This document shows, in pieces, positions 60,073 through 64,000 of a stretch of 64,000 nt of DNA (positions are counted from its first letter, which is position 1; each line of letters starts with the position of its first letter). The stretch is from an uncultured Clostridia bacterium (GTDB lineage: Bacteria; Bacillota; Clostridia; Oscillospirales; CAG-272), in assembly GCA_946407735.1 (NCBI GenBank), contig CAMJPL010000014.1, positions 1-64,000 of the forward strand, in the 5' to 3' direction. The notes beneath the pieces were generated by a model that was not told where the DNA came from, did not search any database, and saw only the letters and a program-made list of their open reading frames with translations. The translations under genes and the position numbers were made by a program.

Positions 60073-61176
60073 ATGGAAAACGGGAATATAAACATATCCG
60101 AGAATATAAGGCTGCTCCGCTCGGCGAAGGGAGTGTCGCAGGAGACCGTCGCGCAGGCGCTCGGCATATCGATGCAGGCGGTGTCGAAGTGGGAAACGGG
60201 AGCTTCGCTCCCCGATATAATGATGCTGCCGCGCCTCGCGGAGTACTACGGCGTCACGATAGACGGGCTTTTTTACGGCGCTGATGAAAAAGAGGCATCC
60301 GCGTGCGTTCTGCCGTCCCTTACGGCGGAGGCGCCTTCCGACATACCCGACGACGACAGGCTGAGGATAGTTCAGTTCCTCGGCCGCCGCTGCCTCGGAG
60401 TCGACGACTGGGTGGACGGCTGCCCGATAAAGCTCGATCTCACGCCGTACAAGGATAACGAATTTCACATCGAGATACGCGGCTCGGCCGATATAGAAGG
60501 GGATATCGGCGGCAATGTCTCGGCAGGCGACGGCGTTGAGTGCGGGAACGTAGGCGGGAACGTATCCGCCGGTGACAGCGTCGACTGTGAGAACGTCGGC
60601 GGCAGCGTAACCGCCGGGGATGGCGTCGACTGTGAAAATGTCGCCGGCAGCGTGAGCGCCGGTGACGGTGTCGACTGCGGACGTGTCGCCGGCAGCGTGA
60701 CCGCCGGTGACGGCGTCGACTGCGGAGATGTCGCCGGCTTTGTGAAAGCCGGTGACGGCGTCAGCTGCGGCAGCGTCGGGACCTATGTTGACGCCGGAGG
60801 CGATGTCGAATGCGGTGATGTCGGAGGCGACGTGACTGCCGGTGACGGCGTCGAGTGCGGAGAAGTCGCCGGATTTGTGAAAGCCGGTGACGGCGTCAGC
60901 TGCGGCAGCGTCGGGACCTATGTCGACGCCGAAGGCGACGTCGAATGCGGTGACGTCGGCGGCGACGTAAAGGCCGACGGAGACGTCAGGTGCGGAGCTG
61001 TCGGCGGAGGAATAAGCACAGGCGGCACGATCGAGATATCGTCCGGCGGCGCGGAAGGCGAAGCAGGAGAGGATTTCGGGAACAGACTCGAGCGGAACAT
61101 AGAAAACTCGGTCCGCCGCGCGGTCGAGGACGCGATGAAGAGCTTCGGCGATGTCTTCGGAGGCGACGGGAAATGA
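60073..61176 (+). CDS. XRE-type regulator with a 15-residue cysteine-ladder repeat
   Basis: 367 residues. Residues ~5-65 form an XRE/Cro helix-turn-helix (GVSQETVAQALGISMQAVSKWETG). A linker with VQFLGRRCLGVDDW follows (~95-125). From residue 144 there are twelve 15-residue units of the pattern .V.G.V.AGDGV.CG (e.g. DVGGDVTAGDGVECG), with a cysteine at position 14 in eleven of them, giving a likely beta-solenoid with a row of stacked cysteines. A short helical tail (RLERNIENSVRRAVEDAMK) ends the protein. Cytosolic. ATG 60073 is preferred because AGGGAGA lies just before it; the upstream ATG 60055 overlaps that site. The role of the solenoid is unknown; redox or metal sensing is a guess. Confidence 0.88.
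   Translation: MENGNINISENIRLLRSAKGVSQETVAQALGISMQAVSKWETGASLPDIMMLPRLAEYYGVTIDGLFYGADEKEASACVLPSLTAEAPSDIPDDDRLRIVQFLGRRCLGVDDWVDGCPIKLDLTPYKDNEFHIEIRGSADIEGDIGGNVSAGDGVECGNVGGNVSAGDSVDCENVGGSVTAGDGVDCENVAGSVSAGDGVDCGRVAGSVTAGDGVDCGDVAGFVKAGDGVSCGSVGTYVDAGGDVECGDVGGDVTAGDGVECGEVAGFVKAGDGVSCGSVGTYVDAEGDVECGDVGGDVKADGDVRCGAVGGGISTGGTIEISSGGAEGEAGEDFGNRLERNIENSVRRAVEDAMKSFGDVFGGDGK
60502..61041 (+). repeat. Twelve tandem 45-bp repeats coding the cysteine-ladder solenoid
   Basis: Units of exactly 45 bases starting at 60502, 60547, 60592, 60637, 60682, 60727, 60772, 60817, 60862, 60907, 60952 and 60997. Units 6-8 and 9-11 are near copies of each other (VAGFVKAGDGVSCG then VGTYVDA then DVGGDV), showing a 135-bp internal duplication. 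Confidence 0.9.
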
Positions 61177-61216
61177 CGCCGCTTCCGCAGCGGTACGGCT
61201 TTTGATCGGCATAAAA

Positions 61217-61244
61217 AATCGGCTCCGGCTTATGCCGGAGCCGC
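61217..61244 (-). terminator. Terminator of the DUF1015 gene (minus strand)
   Basis: Arms CGGCTCCGGC / GCCGGAGCCG (61220-61243) followed on the minus side by GATTTTTT. Confidence 0.85.
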
Positions 61245-61251
61245 ATGTTGA

Positions 61252-62520
61252 TTATATCTCGTCCGGGATCGGATCGATCCTCCGCGCCTCGAGATAGTAT
61301 CTTTTCGACTGAGCCTCGCCCATCGAGAAGGTCTTGCGCGGGAGAGCGCCGTCGGCCTTGACCGCCGGGAAGAGCTCGTCCTTTCTCATACCGTCGAAGA
61401 TGAAGCCGACCGAGTCCTTTTCCCTCGCCAGATGCCTCGTTACCTCCTCGCCGTGGATGTAATCGACCTTGGCGTCGGGATGCGAGTCGATGTATTCGTC
61501 TATGAAAGCCTGCACCCCGCCGACAGCGAGAGCGGTATCGGCGCCGAGACGCACGACGCCCTCCCTGTCGAAGGCGACATACGCGACCTCATGCCCCTCG
61601 CCCGACGGCAGAGAGGCTTTTTTCAGCTCCGATATCACGTCGTCAGGATCGACGCCGAACAGCACGCGGTATATCGGCTCGAATTCGAGCGCCGGATCGT
61701 GTATGTTGACCAGCTCGACCATCGCCCAGCGGTTCTTTTCGGTGGGATTGGAAAGATAGCACTGCTTCGCCGCGGCGAGGGAGTGATTGCCGTCTCCCAC
61801 GGCGAACAGGAGCGGATTCTCGCCGTCCGAATCTCCGGCAAGCGCCGCGAGTGCGGCCTTGACGCCGCTCATCTCGTCTTCGGTCAGGCGGTAGCCCTTG
61901 ATGTAACCGCCGCCCATCATGAGCGGGAAGGCGTACAGCGGCTTTTTCGCGTCCGACGCGTAGCTGAAGCTCTGGCCCCGGCGCGCGTCGTGATCCGGCG
62001 GCGTCGTCAGAGGGCCGATCACGGTGTTGTCAGGATCGTCGAACAGGATCATCGCGTGCGGGATCTCGAGCGGAGCGCCGCGGCGGATCTTCACCCTCGC
62101 CGGTATGCGCTCGGTGACGGTGCCCTCGGTGGCGCGTATCAGCGCCGTCGAGTCGGCGGCGAAATCGTACGCCTCAAGGTCTATGGCGCCGACTATGCCG
62201 TGCCGGACGAGACCGCCCGGAAGGGTGCGCTCGACGTGTATCATCGACGCCGGAAGAGAGGCAAATATATCGCCTTCGAGATAGTCCGACATCGTTTTGT
62301 TTATCCCGGCGATGCGGTCGGAGAGATCGTCGTCCGAGAGATATATCTCGGGCAGGGTGATCCTCAGCGCCGAGGGGGCCTCGCCGACGAATCTCGCCAC
62401 GTCGCGCCAGTACTGCGGCTCGGAGGTGAACTGGTCGCAGGCGACGGTCGACCATTTCTCGAAGCCCTTTTTCGGTATAAGTATGTCCGTCTCGCGGAAG
62501 GGAAGCTCGCAAATATTCAT
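61252..62520 (-). CDS. DUF1015 family protein
   Basis: 422 residues of the DUF1015 family, widespread in Firmicutes and Bacteroidetes, function unknown (relatives were linked to sugar or cofactor metabolism without proof). The segment LLFAVGDGNHSLAAAK near residue 242 is the most conserved family motif (an Asp-Gly-Asn-His core). No signal peptide. ATG 62520 is used; the 14-codon extension is not supported. Single gene with its own promoter and terminator. Confidence 0.85.
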   Translation of the reverse strand: MNICELPFRETDILIPKKGFEKWSTVACDQFTSEPQYWRDVARFVGEAPSALRITLPEIYLSDDDLSDRIAGINKTMSDYLEGDIFASLPASMIHVERTLPGGLVRHGIVGAIDLEAYDFAADSTALIRATEGTVTERIPARVKIRRGAPLEIPHAMILFDDPDNTVIGPLTTPPDHDARRGQSFSYASDAKKPLYAFPLMMGGGYIKGYRLTEDEMSGVKAALAALAGDSDGENPLLFAVGDGNHSLAAAKQCYLSNPTEKNRWAMVELVNIHDPALEFEPIYRVLFGVDPDDVISELKKASLPSGEGHEVAYVAFDREGVVRLGADTALAVGGVQAFIDEYIDSHPDAKVDYIHGEEVTRHLAREKDSVGFIFDGMRKDELFPAVKADGALPRKTFSMGEAQSKRYYLEARRIDPIPDEI

Positions 62521-62550
62521 AGTAAACAATCCTATCGTTTCTGTGTATAT

Positions 62551-62579
62551 ATTATACACCAAAGCGATGGGAAAATCAA
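62551..62579 (-). promoter_or_regulatory. Promoter of the DUF1015 gene
   Basis: On the minus strand TTGATT (62574-62579), 17 bases, TATAAT (62551-62556). Confidence 0.65.
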
Positions 62580-62601
62580 GATTTCACCGGCATTTTCGAT
62601 A

Positions 62602-62637
62602 AAAAATCCCGGTCCGGCGTCTGCCGGACCGGGATTT
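62602..62637 (-). terminator. Terminator of the Ig-repeat surface protein gene
   Basis: AATCCCGGTCCGGC / GCCGGACCGGGATT (62605-62636) with TTTTTTATCG on the minus side. Confidence 0.85.
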
Positions 62638-62663
62638 ATGCGCGCTGTTTTAGGAATGATCGC

Positions 62664-64000
62664 TCACGAAACGGTTATGTCGACGATATTGCTCGTCGCG
62701 ACCATGCCGCCGTAGCCGGCGACGGTGCAGTAGACCCTGGCGTTCTTCGTGAAGACCATCGGACATGTGTTCATGACGGTGATGACGGGGTTCTCAAGTA
62801 CCGACGATCCCTCATACTGCACGTACCACATGTAATATACGGGGTCCAGATCGGTATTTACCGAGAAGACGACTGTGCCGCCGGATGAGACGCTGTATCT
62901 GTCGGCGGAGATGACGGCGGTGTCGGTCTGCACGCCCGGTGTCGGATCGGGGGTCGGGGACGGGATGTAGGGCGAGCAGATGATCGTCACGGTGTTGGAG
63001 ACGCCGGTATAGCCGTCGGCGTCGGTGACTTCGACGCGCACCTGCGTGTTGTTCCTGATATCGGTGAGGACGTACGAATTCGCCGTCGAATAGCCGAGAT
63101 CCTGCCAGCCGTACCCGCTGTTCGCGGACCATTTGTAGATATACGGGGCCCTGCCGCCCTGCGCGGCGACTGAGAGCTTCGCCGAGCCGCCGTTCTGGAC
63201 GCTCGGCGAGTCGGAGGCGAGAACGGCGGTGACACTGGCCGCCGCTACGCTGACGGTCACGCTGTTCGTCGTAACGGAGGCGCCGGAGGCGTCGGTTATC
63301 TCACAGCGCATCGTCACAGAGGAGGTGAGATCGTTCAGGACGTATGAGCCGATGGTGTTGTAGCCCTGATTTATCCATCTGCCCGAGAGATTGTCGTAGA
63401 TGTACCATGTGTAGATGTACGGAGCCGAGCCGCCGCTGACCGAGGAGGACAGCTTCGCGGTGCCGCTGCCGTACGAAAGAGACGTTTTATCGGCCGAGAG
63501 AACGGCGCTCATCGCCGGCATCGAGACGCTGAGCGTGACGTGATCCGACGTCACGACGCTTCCCGAGGCGTCCCTCACCTCGCAGCGGATATATATCGTC
63601 GACTTGATGTTCGACACGGTGCAGGTCTGATTCACCGCTGCGGACTGCTTCACCCATGTCTGACTCGACGAGTCGTATTTATACCACGAGAAGGTGTAGG
63701 GCGATACGCCGCCCTGCACGTTGGCTGTCACCTTCGCCGTGCCGCCGTACGCGACGGTGGTTCTGTCGGCGGATAGGGTGACGTTCATGATCGACGGCGC
63801 GACGGTCAGCGTGACGTGATCGGTCGTCACGACGGTCCCGGCGGCGTCCTTCACCTCGCAGCGGATATAGATCGTCGACTTGATGTTCGACACGGTGCAG
63901 GTCTGGTTCACCGCGGATGACTGCTTTTCCCATGTCTGCTTCGACGAGTTGTACTTATACCACGAGAAGGTATAGGGCGACGCGCCGCCTATGACGTTCG
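62664..64000 (-). CDS. Ig/PKD-like repeat surface protein, C-terminal part (gene continues past the window edge)
   Basis: At least 445 residues; the 5' end lies outside the window. It consists of tandem Ig-like or PKD-like domains of about 90-95 residues, each with a pattern such as SADRTTVAYGGTAKVTANVQGG, SPYTFSWYKYDSSSQTWVKQ and IRCEVKDAAGTVVTTDHVTLTV. Near-identical segments recur with a 276-base period. The last domain has lost some of the pattern. The protein ends TSNIVDITVS with no LPxTG or other C-terminal anchor, so any anchor must be at the unseen N-terminus. Likely exported and involved in surface contact; the substrate is unknown. Confidence 0.82.
   Translation of the reverse strand, partial: NVIGGASPYTFSWYKYNSSKQTWEKQSSAVNQTCTVSNIKSTIYIRCEVKDAAGTVVTTDHVTLTVAPSIMNVTLSADRTTVAYGGTAKVTANVQGGVSPYTFSWYKYDSSSQTWVKQSAAVNQTCTVSNIKSTIYIRCEVRDASGSVVTSDHVTLSVSMPAMSAVLSADKTSLSYGSGTAKLSSSVSGGSAPYIYTWYIYDNLSGRWINQGYNTIGSYVLNDLTSSVTMRCEITDASGASVTTNSVTVSVAAASVTAVLASDSPSVQNGGSAKLSVAAQGGRAPYIYKWSANSGYGWQDLGYSTANSYVLTDIRNNTQVRVEVTDADGYTGVSNTVTIICSPYIPSPTPDPTPGVQTDTAVISADRYSVSSGGTVVFSVNTDLDPVYYMWYVQYEGSSVLENPVITVMNTCPMVFTKNARVYCTVAGYGGMVATSNIVDITVS
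63525..64000 (-). repeat. 276-bp direct repeats within the surface protein gene
   Basis: The segments coding WYKYDSS...DHVTL.V at about 63525-63688 and 63801-63964 are almost identical, 276 bases (92 codons) apart. Further, more diverged units lie at 62700-63520. Confidence 0.75.

Noticed and set aside
60502-61041. CRISPR array
   Set aside because: Regular 45-base repeats, but they are in frame, lack unique spacers and code a repeat protein.

Overview
The window is a chromosomal piece of a high-GC, Gram-positive anaerobe, most likely a gut or rumen Clostridia (Oscillospirales/Christensenellales-like; not placed more finely). Signs are: sigma-A promoters of the Firmicutes type (TTGACA-17-TATAAT) with GGAGG ribosome sites, lipoproteins with short lipoboxes, a KtrAB potassium system, an aldo/keto reductase with ferredoxin-type clusters, a cytosolic sulfatase of the kind that needs anaerobic maturation, and several sugar-polymer enzymes. 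There are no rRNA or tRNA genes, CRISPR array, phage or insertion sequences. Nearly all genes share the same GC-rich codon use; one MerR regulator (5.5-6.6 kb) is clearly AT-richer.

Layout. 0-5.3 kb: ktrB-ktrA tightly coupled to a sulfatase, then a GH29 alpha-L-fucosidase. 5.5-6.6 kb: AT-rich MerR regulator. 6.7-12.8 kb (minus): beta-helix polysaccharide enzyme, coaE, Gfo/Idh/MocA oxidoreductase, small membrane protein, DUF4091 protein. 12.9-18.5 kb: lytic transglycosylase, membrane protein, M18 aminopeptidase, an antitoxin with a PIN toxin broken by a stop codon, a KDPG-aldolase/VOC fusion, a methyltransferase. 18.6-21.7 kb (minus): DUF6440, DUF2807 lipoprotein, glutaminase-A-type protein. 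22-30 kb: aldo/keto reductase, lipoprotein, an amino-acid ABC operon whose binding protein is circularly permuted and which is followed by a DapF-like racemase and a YjbR-EVE protein split by an amber codon, then a sugar-binding lipoprotein. 30.4-32.6 kb (minus): cimA-pgsA. 32.9-39.2 kb: esterase, pgeF (LACC1 family), and a GldA/F/G plus DUF4340 export-like cluster. 39.4-43.4 kb: MarR regulator and a heterodimeric ABC exporter. 43.5-48.4 kb: rplS with a long leader, glycosyltransferase, beta-lactamase-fold hydrolase, cysteine desulfurase. 48.5-54.1 kb: recG, rsmB, ABC exporter. 54.2-57 kb: orphan small protein with a structured leader, lepB with a coiled-coil protein, zinc-ribbon membrane protein. 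57.1-64 kb: an ECF sigma factor with a very long C-terminal extension, an XRE regulator carrying a 15-residue cysteine-ladder repeat, DUF1015, and the C-terminal part of an Ig-repeat surface protein that runs off the window.

Most noteworthy: (1) the circularly permuted amino-acid binding protein; (2) the XRE regulator with twelve 15-residue repeats placing a cysteine at the same position in eleven of them; (3) the 859-residue ECF sigma factor with a built-in sensor-like region; (4) six copies of an ~80-bp hairpin element whose stems vary with compensatory changes around an invariant loop, five of them just 3' of a gene in sense orientation; (5) two genes interrupted by single in-frame stop codons.
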